From positions 310,001 to 374,000 of the forward strand of contig NW_004457690.1 in assembly GCF_000203815.1 (NCBI RefSeq): a stretch of DNA of 64,000 bases, read 5' to 3'. Below are positions 44,881-56,200 of the stretch, in pieces. The stretch comes from Cavenderia fasciculata (lineage: Eukaryota > Evosea > Eumycetozoa > Acytosteliales > Cavenderiaceae). The number at the start of each line of letters is the position of its first letter. Positions within the stretch are counted from its first letter, which is position 1. A program made the position numbers and the translations under genes. Under the pieces are notes generated by a model that saw only the letters and a program-made list of their open reading frames with translations, did no database searches and was not told the origin of the DNA.

Positions 44881-46437
44881 TTAAAAGAAAGATTTAATTT
44901 CATTGAATGCACGATCTTTACCACAAAGACCAAAATAGAGAGCAATCAAATAGACGATACAACCAACAAAAACCAAAATGTCAAAAGTAAAAGACTTTAC
45001 ATTACTAAATGACAAGATTGTTTGAATTGGTTGATAACATACCAAACCAGAGGACGTCCCAGATTTACTAGAATCAACTACAACATCTAAAAGATAGGTA
45101 TTTAAGAGTTTTTCGATTGCTGGTTGAATCTGACCTACATCAACAAATGGTAAAGATCTAGTTACTCTTGAAAGTGCATTTGACCAACTATCGATAAATG
45201 CCTCGTTGACAGACAAGACAGAGTCCTCTGCTACCAAGATATCTTTACTAATCTTTTCATTTGCATAGATATGATTGATGATTGCCTTGGCGATGATTTG
45301 AATATTGGTGGCGAGTGAACGAGTGTTGATGGGTTGATCGACGAGCAAGAGTGGTTCAGTCGATTGGTCAAATGGTTGTTTTCGTTGTGACACGGTGACT
45401 GCAGGGATTCTCTTTCTCGAGAATACTTCATGTTCCCAATAAATGACTGGCGACGAAATATTAATCTTTTTCTGAACCAAATTCATTTCCAATCCAAAAT
45501 CACTTGCCGATGTTGTAAAGTCAGAGTATAGTTGTCTAGTTGTATTATCTTTTGGTGGACGTGATACATGTAAATATAGCGGTTCATCATTAGAACGTCC
45601 ACTAATGAGCGAATCTATACAAACAACCAAATCAATAGATTCAGAGACGACAGGTGATTGTTGTGATAACCATTGTTCGGCACCTTGATAATTGGTAGCA
45701 CTACCACTCGTTAACAAAAAGATGATATTATAGGCTGGTTGATTGTCAGCACTTGAATAGAGTTTGGAAAAGATACGAGACAATTCCAAGAGTGCAACCA
45801 CTCCACTAGTACTTTGTTCACGACGATTAATAGTGGTAGAGACAAAGGCAGGAGCGAGTCTAGAAAACGTGTCATAGTGTGCAACGACGACAACCGTTGG
45901 TGGAACGATTGAATCGCCTCGTTCGACTTGTCCAACCAATCTACCTGAAAAGTTGATTACATTCCATTGGGTGATTGGTGTTGGTGATGGTGTCTTGTCG
46001 CTAGTGACCAATCTAAGATCTCCACCAACCAAATCCTCTTTTATATCCTCATCCTCGACAAAGTAGATTGGTACATTGATTGTCAACCTAGACAATGATG
46101 CAATAGTCAATGTCGACGACGACCCAATATTATTGGTTGATGGTACAGTCACTATAATACCAGCAATTGATTGTTCCAATAATGATTGTAATACATTAAA
46201 TGTCAAATGACCAACACCAATAACGACCGTATACGTTGAATAGTCTTCCAAAGCTCTTGATTGTTCATATCTTATAGTTTGTGCACCAAGTATTGATCTT
46301 TGTGGTCCAAATCTAAATGTAGATGAATCAAATTGTAACATTCGATATCCATCAATAGTTGTTGTAGTACTATTGACATTTTGATTTAAACAAATCAATA
46401 ATAATAAAATTAAAAGTATAGTATTAATTATCTTCAT
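44881..46437 (-). CDS. ncln: nicalin (NCLN)
   Basis: Single exon, 518 aa. Signal peptide about 1-23 (NTILLILLLLICLNQNVNS). The luminal part has the nicalin/nicastrin M28-peptidase-like fold with VVVVAHYDTFSRLAPA, GVVALLELSRIFSKLYS and YQGAEQWLSQQ. A single membrane span lies near the C-terminus (FDILVFVGCIVYLIALYFG) followed by a short tail (CGKDRAFNEIKSFF). YRMLQFDSSTFRFGPQRS near the N-terminus is typical of nicalin. Nicalin lacks the metal ligands needed for peptidase activity and acts with NOMO and TMEM147 at the ER translocon (established knowledge). Confidence 0.92.
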   Translation of the reverse strand: MKIINTILLILLLLICLNQNVNSTTTTIDGYRMLQFDSSTFRFGPQRSILGAQTIRYEQSRALEDYSTYTVVIGVGHLTFNVLQSLLEQSIAGIIVTVPSTNNIGSSSTLTIASLSRLTINVPIYFVEDEDIKEDLVGGDLRLVTSDKTPSPTPITQWNVINFSGRLVGQVERGDSIVPPTVVVVAHYDTFSRLAPAFVSTTINRREQSTSGVVALLELSRIFSKLYSSADNQPAYNIIFLLTSGSATNYQGAEQWLSQQSPVVSESIDLVVCIDSLISGRSNDEPLYLHVSRPPKDNTTRQLYSDFTTSASDFGLEMNLVQKKINISSPVIYWEHEVFSRKRIPAVTVSQRKQPFDQSTEPLLLVDQPINTRSLATNIQIIAKAIINHIYANEKISKDILVAEDSVLSVNEAFIDSWSNALSRVTRSLPFVDVGQIQPAIEKLLNTYLLDVVVDSSKSGTSSGLVCYQPIQTILSFSNVKSFTFDILVFVGCIVYLIALYFGLCGKDRAFNEIKSFF

Positions 46438-46721
46438 CTCTACTAATATTAATCACAAAAGGTCAAAGATGATCTTCATCAATACACAAAGAAATAAAAA
46501 AAAAAGGCAAAAAACAAAGTCTTTTTTTTTTTTTTTTGACGGTTTGTGGTTAAAGTCATATGTTTGAGCAGATTACTTTCCTATTTTGGAATGTCAGTAG
46601 AAAGTAGTAGGTAAAGTGTAGAAGAAACACGAGAGAACCATGGAACAATACGAAAATCTCTTTTATTGTGTCTTTTTAAATTTTAAAGACAAAAGAGAGA
46701 GAGAGAGAGAAATAAATAACA

Positions 46722-47147
46722 ATGATACTACAACTAGGAACAATTATATTTTTTAATTTAATAATAATAACAAGAGCAAATATAAATAATAGTAGTAATA
46801 GTAATAGTAATGATACAATAAATGTACCAGAAGAAGAATCAAAAAGTAATAATTCAGGTAAAATAGCAATCATTGTTGCTGTTTGTATTGCTATTGGTGT
46901 ATTGGTAACTGCAATCATAGTAAGAAGAGCTATAGTTCACATGTCAAAAAGACATTTACAACAACAACAACCAGCAGCAGCAAGTCAAGGTCCAACTAGA
47001 TTATCAACATTTCAATCAACACAAAATAATAACAGACCATCTACTATTTCTCCATCTTCTCCTATTTCTCCGTCACACCCAGATTATATGTATAGAGATA
47101 ATGTTAATTTAGCTAAATTATCAAATATTGATGTTGATAATGTTTAA
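46722..47147 (+). CDS. small single-pass membrane protein, Ser/Gln-rich tail
   Basis: 141 aa. Hydrophobic N-terminus (about 1-19) is a likely signal peptide. A short Asn/Ser-rich ectodomain is followed by one membrane span (about 46-66, IAIIVAVCIAIGVLVTAIIV) and then Arg-Arg. The cytosolic tail has QQQQPAAA, Ser-Pro repeats (SPSSPISPSHPDY) and ends NIDVDNV. No family recognised. The next gene downstream on the same strand has the same layout and also ends in Asn-Val. Confidence 0.68.
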   Translation: MILQLGTIIFFNLIIITRANINNSSNSNSNDTINVPEEESKSNNSGKIAIIVAVCIAIGVLVTAIIVRRAIVHMSKRHLQQQQPAAASQGPTRLSTFQSTQNNNRPSTISPSSPISPSHPDYMYRDNVNLAKLSNIDVDNV

Positions 47148-47229
47148 TAATAATAATAAACGTTTGGTAAAAACAACCAAAAGTTGCAAACGTAAATTTT
47201 CTCATGTTTACTTCAAAGAATTGGTAATA

Positions 47230-47277
47230 ACACTGGGAATCAAACACCCAACACCGACGGCGGTGACGACCAAGTGT
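47230..47277. repeat. nested hairpin
   Basis: ACACTGGG (47230-47237) pairs with CCAAGTGT (47270-47277) with one weak position, enclosing a perfect CACCG-ACGG-CGGTG hairpin (47252-47265). It is a GC-rich island in AT-rich intergenic DNA. Superficially T-arm-like but not a tRNA. Confidence 0.5.
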
Positions 47278-47433
47278 ATAAATATTTATTTGATTTTTTA
47301 TAAAAAGGCTACAAACTCGTTATAAATACCCATTCGCAACGATTGATGTTTTGATCGACACATTACATCATCAAACGAATAATAATAATAATAGTAATAA
47401 TAATTTAAAAAAGAGATATCATCATCATCTCCA

Positions 47434-47784
47434 ATGGTAGAAGCATGGTTAATTATAGTAATAATTGGAGGAGCAGTAGCAATTGGATTAATGATATTTG
47501 GTTTAGTACTTAAAGCATGTAGGATTGAAAGATCAAGAACACAAATGACAAGACAATTTCAAATACAAAAAGAAAACCGAGAGAGGCAAGCTAGAGAAAG
47601 TGATGTAGTAGGTCTAGATCAAAATGTAGAAATGGTATCCTTTTCATCGCCAGTAGTAGTATCTCCATATCAACCAACACCAAGTTATCCTCAACCATCT
47701 GCTCCTCCACCACAACCACAACCACAACCATATTATAATGATCAACCTGTAAATTTAAACAAAGATTATGATCAAAATGTATAA
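47434..47784 (+). CDS. small membrane protein with Pro-rich tail
   Basis: 116 aa. The N-terminus goes directly into one membrane span (about 4-27, AWLIIVIIGGAVAIGLMIFG). A basic, helical stretch follows (RSRTQMTRQFQIQKENRERQ), then a tail rich in Pro, Gln and Tyr (YPQPSAPPPQPQPQPYY) ending YDQNV. Such tails can bind SH3 or WW domains (inferred). No family recognised. Confidence 0.65.
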   Translation: MVEAWLIIVIIGGAVAIGLMIFGLVLKACRIERSRTQMTRQFQIQKENRERQARESDVVGLDQNVEMVSFSSPVVVSPYQPTPSYPQPSAPPPQPQPQPYYNDQPVNLNKDYDQNV

Positions 47785-47905
47785 ATAATAAATAATAAAT
47801 AAAATTGTAATATTATAACGAAGGAGAGATTGGATTTATTATTATTATTTTGTTTGTTTGTTATTATTAAAATGTAGTTAATTTTACAATAAAAAGTTGT
47901 TTTGT

Positions 47906-49342
47906 CTATTTCATTTGTGGATTGGCAATAGCATTGAAAAATTTACTTGGTCTGTACATTCTAGAAAGTCTAATCAACTTTTCTTGAATTGGTGTTGGTT
48001 TAACTCTCAAGTCCTTGAGACCAAGAGCATCTTGTCCAACCAAAAGATCTTGATTATGATATTCAATTTCGTCTGGTAAAAATAATGGATCACGTGCATA
48101 TTGTAATACTTCAGCAGCCATCCTAAAAAAAAAGGGTCGAAAAAAAAGTTAAATTCATATTAATATTAATATTAATATTTCTTTTTTCTTTTTTCTTTTT
48201 TTTTCTATTTACTTCATAAATTCAACAGAAACTGGAATATTTCTCTTTTCAGTTGCGGCAGTAGCTTCAATAACCATATCTAAAAATTGACCCCAAGTAA
48301 AGATTTCATCACCACCCAATTCATAAACCTTTCCATGTGTAGTTTGGAGTTCAAGAATACTCATAATTGCTTTAGCAAAATCGACACACTAAATAAATAG
48401 ATAGATAGATAGAAATTAGTTACTACTCTTTCTATTTCTTTTTTCTTTTTTCTATCTCCTTACGTGAAGAGGTTGGAATTTTAAATCTTCATTATAACGT
48501 GGTACAAATGGAGCCCATTGAATTGCCTTTGACCATTTGTTGATGAGACGATCTTCATCACCAAACATTAGAGATGGACGAACAATGGTAGCGCTTGGGA
48601 TGAGATCACGAACAATCTTTTCACCAACAGCCTTTGTACGTGCGTATTCAGACTTGTGATCTTCAGAGACACCCAAAGCAGACACGTGTACAAATCGCTC
48701 AATGTTGCCCATCTTGTTAGAGAGACGAGCGATTCTTTCGGCAGCGTCGATATTGATATCTGGCAATGTATAGTTTCTGGTTGGCCAGAAACGACCAGCC
48801 AAATTAATGACAATGTTGCTGTGAGAGATTGCACGCTCAATCGATTCTTCATTACGAATGTCATAACGAACTGGGATGACTTGACCCAATTCACCAAGAA
48901 CCTTGAGATCACGGAAACTATAGTCTTCACCTCTATAAGGTACAACCACTTGAATACCAGACTTGGTCATCATCTGTACCAAATATCTACCTGTAAATCC
49001 TGTTACACCAAAAATTGTTGCTACCAATCCTGATGAATGAGTTCTTGATGAATGAATGATTGATCCAATATTTCTCTATAAAGTAGAAAAGTATAAAAGT
49101 TAGATAGAGTGAACTAAACTTTAATCAATCAATCTATATTGATCATACAGTTTGGGTCATTGCTGGTTTTGATGCCAAAAGGCATGTTGCTAAACCTATA
49201 TGTATATATATGAATATATATGTATTAAGAGTTTTAAAATTGATTAGTTTAACTTAATTCTATTCTCTTTTATCTTTTTCTCTCTATCTCTATCTATCTA
49301 TCTATCTATCACTCTATTACCTTTTACGCTACTCTTTATCAT
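47906..49342 (-). CDS. ndufa9: NADH dehydrogenase (complex I) subunit NDUFA9
   Basis: Five exons (49321-49342, 49149-49195, 48464-49075, 48213-48388, 47906-48122) join in phase to 357 aa. The first two exons encode a basic mitochondrial targeting sequence (MIKSSVKGLATCLLASKPAM) that no ORF search would show. The atypical short-chain dehydrogenase fold follows: ATIFGVTGFTGRYLVQMM (NAD(P)-binding Gly-rich loop), VVPYRGEDYSFRDLKVLGEL, VINLAGRFW, FVHVSALGVSEDHKSEYART, SATIVRPSLMFGDED and KFQPLHVCVDFAKAIM. It is an accessory subunit of complex I in the inner membrane matrix arm that holds a bound NADPH. Confidence 0.93.
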
Positions 49343-49511
49343 CTTTTATGAAAATGAATCTAATGCTTCAAGATATCTTTCTAAAACACTATCAAACAAC
49401 ATTCTGAGGAGAATTCTTGCAATGATCATCGCACAAAAAAAAATAAAAAAAAATAATATTTTTTTTCATCATACAGCTCTTTCGTCTTTTTTCCATTTCC
49501 TTCCTTCCTTT

Positions 49512-50282
49512 TTATTTAGATAAATAGACAAAACTCTTTCGTATATTTTTAATAAAAGTTGATAATTGATTATTTACATTTAAATGTTCCAATTGTGTAT
49601 CCAAATCGTTGATCATTGGACTACATTCCAATACCTTGTATTCATCATTTTCATCAAACGTGAGTGTAATTTGGAATTTTCTAGTATGATCCATCTTGTC
49701 AATGTTTGTAAATATAAATTTAATGCCATCTTTTGCAATCTCTATATCCAATGATAGATATTTTCTAAAATAGGTCGTATGACTTGACAGATTATCCAAT
49801 TGTACTTGATTGGTTGATTGTAATTGATTGGATCTATTCTCTAGTACCAATTTATCATTGGTCTCTGTATCCAACATTTGTCTCAATTGATTTGAATTGG
49901 GTGGAAGATGCATCTCTTTTTGTTTTAATATTTCAATTTCATCAATATATGATTGTATTTGTGTTTGTTGTTTTTCAATTACTAAAAAAGAGTAGAAAAA
50001 GAAAAGATTAGTTTAATGTCTCTTTTCTTTTATTCTCTTTCTTTTTTCATTTTCTTTTTCTTTACTTTGTTTTGAATGTTGATCATTTTGTTTCAAGAAT
50101 TGTTCATCTCTATTTAAATGAGTGATATTCTCTTCTAATCTTCTCATGTTTGTAATATGAGATATATGATTACGTCTAAGAACATCAAAGTGTTCACTCT
50201 TCCATTTATCTACCAATTCTTCTATTCTTTTCATATCATCACAAACTTTTTCAAAATCTATATTATTATTATTATTCATCAT
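49512..50282 (-). CDS. spc25: kinetochore protein SPC25 (NDC80 complex)
   Basis: Two exons (50066-50282, 49512-49981) join in phase to 228 aa, the usual SPC25 length. The first half is coiled coil (FEKVCDDMKRIEELVDKWKS, NHISHITNMRRLEENITHLN). The C-terminal globular domain has YFRKYLSLDIEIAKDGIKFI, FTNIDKMD, FQITLTFDENDEYKVLECSP and LSTFIKNIRKSF, which match the SPC25 core. SPC25 pairs with SPC24 to link the NDC80 complex to the centromere. ATG at 50282 is followed by a second ATG three bases on; either may be used. Divergent SPC25s are often missed by annotation, so the call rests on the C-terminal pattern. Confidence 0.82.
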
Positions 50283-50499
50283 ATTTGTACAGTTCTAAAC
50301 AAATAAAATGATAAATTAATCTGTATTTTGAACTTGTGCACAAATTTTGGAGGGAAATTTTGAAAAAAGAATCCAAAAAAAAAAGTGATACCTTTTGGTT
50401 TTCTGGTTTGGGTAGTTTTTAAAAAATTATATTATTATTGGGTAATTATATTTATTTGATTTAAATAAAAAGAAATTACAAAAATATAAATAATAGATT

Positions 50500-53090
50500 T
50501 TATATTGGTGGATGGTTCATTTGATTCATTTCTTGAGATACAATATTGTTTTGTGGTTGTTGTAAAGATTGTTGTTGTTGTTGATGTTGTTGTTGTAATT
50601 GATGAATAGATTGACCAGAAATCAAAGGACTACAGAGAGCTAAATTGTCATTTAGACGTTTAGTCAATTCTGTACTACTAAACAATGGAGTATTTGGTGT
50701 ACATCCTCCTGTTGGATTGAAATTGGCAATATTGTTGTTGAAATTGTTATTGTCTCCTGGTTGTTCTGGTAAAAGGTCCAAACAAGCAGATGGAACATTA
50801 TTGTTTAAAGAATGTTGTGGAATACTGGAATTGTATGGTGCTAGTAGGTTGGATGATTTGTTGAGTGATGGTGAATTGGTAAGTATTTGTTGTTGTAATT
50901 GTTGTAATGGGATTGAAATATTCTGATGAGATGATGCAAGATAATCATGTGTTGATAATTGTTGTTGTGACGTTGTTTGTTGTTGTTGTTGTTGTTGAAG
51001 TGATAGTGGTTCTGTACAAAGGGGTGTTGATGAATCGGATGTTTGTTGTTGATTAATTATTACGGTTGCTGTTGATGCTATTGTTGCTTGTTGTGGTTGT
51101 TGTTGTTGTTGTTGTTGTTGTTGGTTAATAAAGTTATTATTATTATTATAAAGTGATGGATTTAAATAAACAGGGTTACCATTATTATTATTATTATTAA
51201 TTTGACCATTATTTGATTGAGTATTGACAAAGTTATTATTATTATTATTAAATTGTATATTATTATTAGTACTTATTTGATTTTGATTATTATTTAGAGG
51301 AGTAAAAGTTGAAATGTCCAAATTTGAAGCTTCAATAAAGGATTTTAATTTTGGATCAGTAATACAAAGAGCTTCGAGTGGTTTTGAGAGGGCATTTTTG
51401 ATAAAGCAAAGTGTGTGCTTTTTACATTGGAGGGCCTCCCCTCCAGTAAAGTCTGATGTTGATTTGTAGGTCATGTTGGAAGACGATGCTTGTTGGTTTG
51501 GACCAAACTTGGCTTCATAGAATTGAGGTGGTTTCTTTAGCAGAAAGCTCACGTCTATACGATCGTCTGCATAGGGTGCAAACTCCATGCCACAGAGGTC
51601 GTCGAAAAAAATTTCCATCTTGGTCAGCGATTCACCGTGGTTGTAAATCTCCCACATGAATTTGTGTTCGGTATACGAAAATCTAGCAACCAAATCTCCA
51701 CAAAACTGCGATTGTTTCTGCCACCCACCAATCTTTAGCGAAATGGATGGTAAGTCTGAGAATCTATAGACTTGTTGTGATGCCGATGGTGGTGAACTAT
51801 TACTATTACTAGAGTTGGAGTTGACGAGGACAGGAGTAGTCATGAATGGTTCTAGAGATGATTGGAGATCCGATGATGACGATGATGGGGAAAAAGAACT
51901 GGTTGATGAACCAGGCGCTAGAGGTTGTAGGTTGGGGTTACTATTGATTGGGATGGAAGGTGCACTCAGACTGGTATTAGGGAGGATGACACGTTGCTTT
52001 GGAAAAGTAGGTAATTGTGGATAAGAGTGTGGAAGGAATGGGTTTTGATTATTTCCACCTGCCTGAGCATTGTATACAAGTTCTTTTTGAATGTCAGTTG
52101 GACAAAGATATGGTGATGCATTGTAGGGACTAATCATTCTCGGTTGATGATAGAATTGACCGTGCAAAGTTGGTGAGAATCCAACCTGTGGAATCTTGAC
52201 ACCTGGGTGTTTTAATTTAAAGTGCATCTTGAGAGCACCCTCTGTACCATAGGATTTACTACAACTTGGTGCAAAACACTTGTAGGATCTATCAATCTCC
52301 GATGCCGTTCTTCTATGTCTCTTTTTTAGATTGTGGTCCATTACAGTAGATGTTGATTTTCTTCTTCTGCTTCCATCAAATTTGTCGTCACTACTAGTAT
52401 TGTCTGTATCTGGCGATGGAACTGAACTATTAATCGTTGGTGATTGAACAGGTGATGAACTTGATGATAATGATGTCTCTATACTATTTCCTGAACTTCT
52501 TGATAAATTTGGTTTAGATTCGAATACTTTAATTACTAATTCATATCTTTTTTGACAATCCTAAAAAAAATAAAAAAGAAAATAGAAATTAGTAAAGAAT
52601 ATTTATATTTATATATATTTGTTTTACTTTACCTCTGGATTTTTATTCATTCTTTTTGAAATTTCATTCCAATTAAATCCAACAGTTCCTGCCAATTCAA
52701 TCAATGTCATTGTTTCTTTTTCATCCCATTGTGGATCAATTAAATCATGTTCATTACATGATTCATGTAAATAATTATCCTAAACAAAATAGTAAATATT
52801 AATATTATTTCTTTTTCTTTTTTTCTTTTTTCTTTTTAATTTTTGTTTTTCCTTACATCAGTATGTTCTAAGATATTTTCCAAATATAAAGCAGAATGTT
52901 GTAAAAGAGAATCATTGTCAAAAGGAACTGCTTGATGTAGACTACTAGAGGAGATGTCACCATATGGGTCTTGAGAGTCGTTTCCATTTAAGTTTCCAGC
53001 ATATGAAAAAGGTGACTCATTTTGTGAAGGAAATGAGTTCATATTTGATACAAAATTACCAAGGCTTTGATTCGATACTATATTCAACAT
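50500..53090 (-). CDS. SANT + C2H2 zinc-finger protein with plant ASG1-like domain
   Basis: Three coding exons (52857-53090, 52633-52779, 50500-52560) join in phase to 813 aa. A SANT/Myb repeat spans exons 2-3 (PQWDEKETMTLIELAGTVGF, NWNEISKRMNKNPEDCQKRY). A single C2H2 finger follows (YKCFAPSCSKSYGTEGALKM then HFKLKHP, about 205-230). A third globular region (SISLKIGGWQKQSQFCGDLV, HKFMWEIYNHGESLTKMEIF, STSDFTGGEALQCKKHTLCF) resembles, from memory, the conserved domain of plant ASG1-like proteins. The rest is Gln/Asn-rich. Likely a nuclear DNA-binding regulator. A probable 5'-UTR intron (53120-53233) precedes the coding start. Confidence 0.8.
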
Positions 53091-53119
53091 TCGATAAAAA
53101 AAAAAAAAAAGTATAGAAA

Positions 53120-53233
53120 CTAGAAAAGAAAAGAAAAGAAATAGTAATATTTGGTGGTTGAATAAGTATTCGAGTTTTTTGCCTTTGTGATGAAATTAAA
53201 TTCAAATGTTGGACATATAGGTGGGACACTTAC
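53120..53233 (-). other. probable 5'-UTR intron of SANT/C2H2 gene
   Basis: On the minus strand, CTCTG|GTAAGTGTCCC begins the intron and a pyrimidine run ending TTTTCTAG closes it 114 nt later, 29 bp before the coding ATG at 53090. Size and signals match the coding introns in this window. Confidence 0.5.
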
Positions 53234-56200
53234 CAGAGGTATAGATATTTATAGTAGAGTAGTAGTAGTAGCGGTGGCGGGTAGTAGTAGCAATTATTGC
53301 CGTTGTGTGTGTGTGGGTACGTGCGTGTGGTCTAGTTTTTTTGCTAACCGAGTCGATGTTCCAAAAGAATGTTGTTGTTGTTCTTGTGGTGGGAGAGAAA
53401 AAGAGAGTGGTGGAAACTACCGGAAGGATTAGAATCTATATATACAATAGACTGACCTGCACAACAGAGAGAGAAATATGAAAAAAGACGGTCGTCGTAA
53501 GTGGTCGGAAAAGAATTCTCACACGAATTGAGATTTAGAGACTGAAAAATGAAGATCTAGTGTGTGGGGGTGTTGAAAAATCTATAGAACGCTGCTACTC
53601 TGGTTGGCGATAATATAGGTTGTTTTGTTATTATTCTTGTTGTTGTTGTAGCTGTTGTAGTAGTAGTAGAGTTGGTTGAATGGCTAATTCTTTCTTCTTT
53701 GGATTATCTTCCTGCTTCAGGATAATAACCTATAATTTTTGAAAATATCAAAATTGTGAATGTTAGGAGAATTGTAATAATATTCTGGTCTGGAAATTGT
53801 GTTGTTCAAGGAAAGGAAGGAGGAAAGGGAAAAAAATAACAATCCCAATATCGAGATTGTTTGAAAAAAAAAAATATTTTATATATATCTACAAAAAAAA
53901 AAAGAGAGACACATGGAACAACAATTTAGAAAATGCCATATAAAGACGTATATTGAATTGTCGTCTTGTAGTCGTCGTAGTCGTAAATGATAGTTACATA
54001 AATAATAATTCAAAAGGCTACTATAACTACTATAGTAGTTTTATAATATATATTTTGGAAAAGATTGCATGTACCGATGGATAGATGGATGGATGGGGTG
54101 GGAAAAGGAGGAGACAAAAAAAAAAAACTATAGAAACTCTATAGATTCTGTTTGTGTTTTTAATTTTTTATGACTGCTCCTACAATAGGAAACCAAAAAA
54201 AAAAATGAACACCAATTGTGTTTGTCAATAATAACGATAATAGAAATCATGGACAACTGCAACAACTAGCTACTACAAATAATTTTCGTATTTCCATCTA
54301 TCCTCTTTCCTCTTTCCTCCTTTTAATGTGAAGTTGTGATAAACAATGGTAGGGTGCAGTAGTAGTAGTGAGGAGAGAGGGAAGGATGTATGTATAAATT
54401 TATATTGGTGGGTAGTGGAAATATTGGTGGTAATGCAATATAATATAGTGTATTGAGGGAAAAGCATTATGGCATATGATTCAAATCATATCAACCAACC
54501 AACAACCACCGCCTATTGTTTTTCGTTTCCATATCTATGATTGGACTACAAAATTTAGATGGATGTTGTTTGTTGTTTGGGAATCTACCTATGGGTAAGA
54601 GATTGAGGAAGATTTTCTACTTAAACTTTCTTATCTCCTCCTCTTCTTCTTCCTTTTTCCTTTTTCCACCATATATGTGTGTGTGTGTGTGGGAGGGTGA
54701 TTTATATATAGTTCTTTTTTTAGTATTGACATGCTAGCATGATTATCCCCTTTTGAGTGAATGGAGGAGATGTGTGAACGATCGTACGTATGTACGTAGT
54801 ACACTAAGGTAGGTGTAAACAATACATATATAGTGATTTCATATACGATGATTTCCAACAATAACAACAAAATCAAAAAGAGTGGTGTGGTGAACAAACA
54901 GACAGACAGGACAGGACTGACTGACTGACCCCTAAAAACGGTCAATCAAATCGTATGGACGTGTGGATTGGATGGGAAAAAAATAAATAAAAAAAAATCA
55001 AATCCAACCCGCTCTCCTCGTAGTTGTCGTAGCGTAGCGAATCAAAAGTGTGGTGAAATGAATAACACATCATTTTAGATAGATATCCTGTTTCCTGTTT
55101 TTTTTTTTTTACATTTAGATATGATGACAGGTTTGATGATGATGATGATGATGATAAAGATGATGAAGAAGGATAATAATAAGGGTTTTGGAAACCTGGA
55201 ATTAATTAAATTGTGTTTTGGAAGAGGACATGTATACCATTCCAAGCAAGAAAGAATGTCATACTTTGAATGTGTGCGAGTGTGTGAGGGAGAATGTATT
55301 TAGCATTTATTACTAAATTGTTGTTGTTGTTGTTGTTGTGCATCGAAATCAAGTGAATAATATATGGATGGGCAGACGCATACAATAAATAAACAATGAT
55401 GATCAACAGGTGAGGAGGAGAAAGTGGATGATGTAGGTACCAAAAAAGGAAACGAGGGTTGATGTATATGGCAATTAATTAATTAATTGGTATGTGATTG
55501 ATTGGTTGGTTGGTCGGATTGAATCAATGGTCAATCGGCGGTTGACGGATAAAGGTTTATCGATTTATGGATCATGGGGATGTTATTTGTGTGTGTTACG
55601 TGTTTAATTGATTGATTGATTGATTGAATCGTGATTGTTTAATTGATTGATTGATTGATTGATTGTATATATATAACAATAAGATGATGGGATGAGGGAG
55701 ATATATTATAATATATGACTTACCATAATAAAAATGTTTAAATAAATAAAATTATAAAGATAAAGCTAGCTTATAAAAAAAAATAGAGGAGTAAGTATGT
55801 AAAGATATAAGAGCTCTTTGGTCAATATAAAATGGTTGTTGTTGTTGTTGTTTGGGAGAGGTGATAAAAAAAAAAATAGATTATTAAAACTTTTAATATA
55901 GTGGGGGGTGAAAGCTATAGTATTTTAAATTATTAAGATAAAAAAAAAGATAAAAAACAATTTTTTAAATATAAATAAAAAGTTCTACAGTAGAACAACA
56001 AGTGAGAGAAAATGTCTAGAAATAATACACACAGTAATTTGTTGTTCGTCTTTGTTGTTATAGATACATTATATATATATCTATATTATTATTATTAATA
56101 TTCTCTTTTGTTTTTTTAATCTTTTTTTTTTGTGATGATTAAATTATTTGTTTGTTTGTTCACTTTGTGTAAATACACTTTAGAGTATTTGGGTTAACCA

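Noticed and set aside
47205-47290. tRNA-like sequence (GGGAATCAAACACCC)
   Set aside because: No cloverleaf: the T loop is too long, and no D or anticodon arm pairs correctly.
55121-55303. 60-aa plus-strand frame beginning with Met repeats
   Set aside because: Translation of a GAT tandem repeat.
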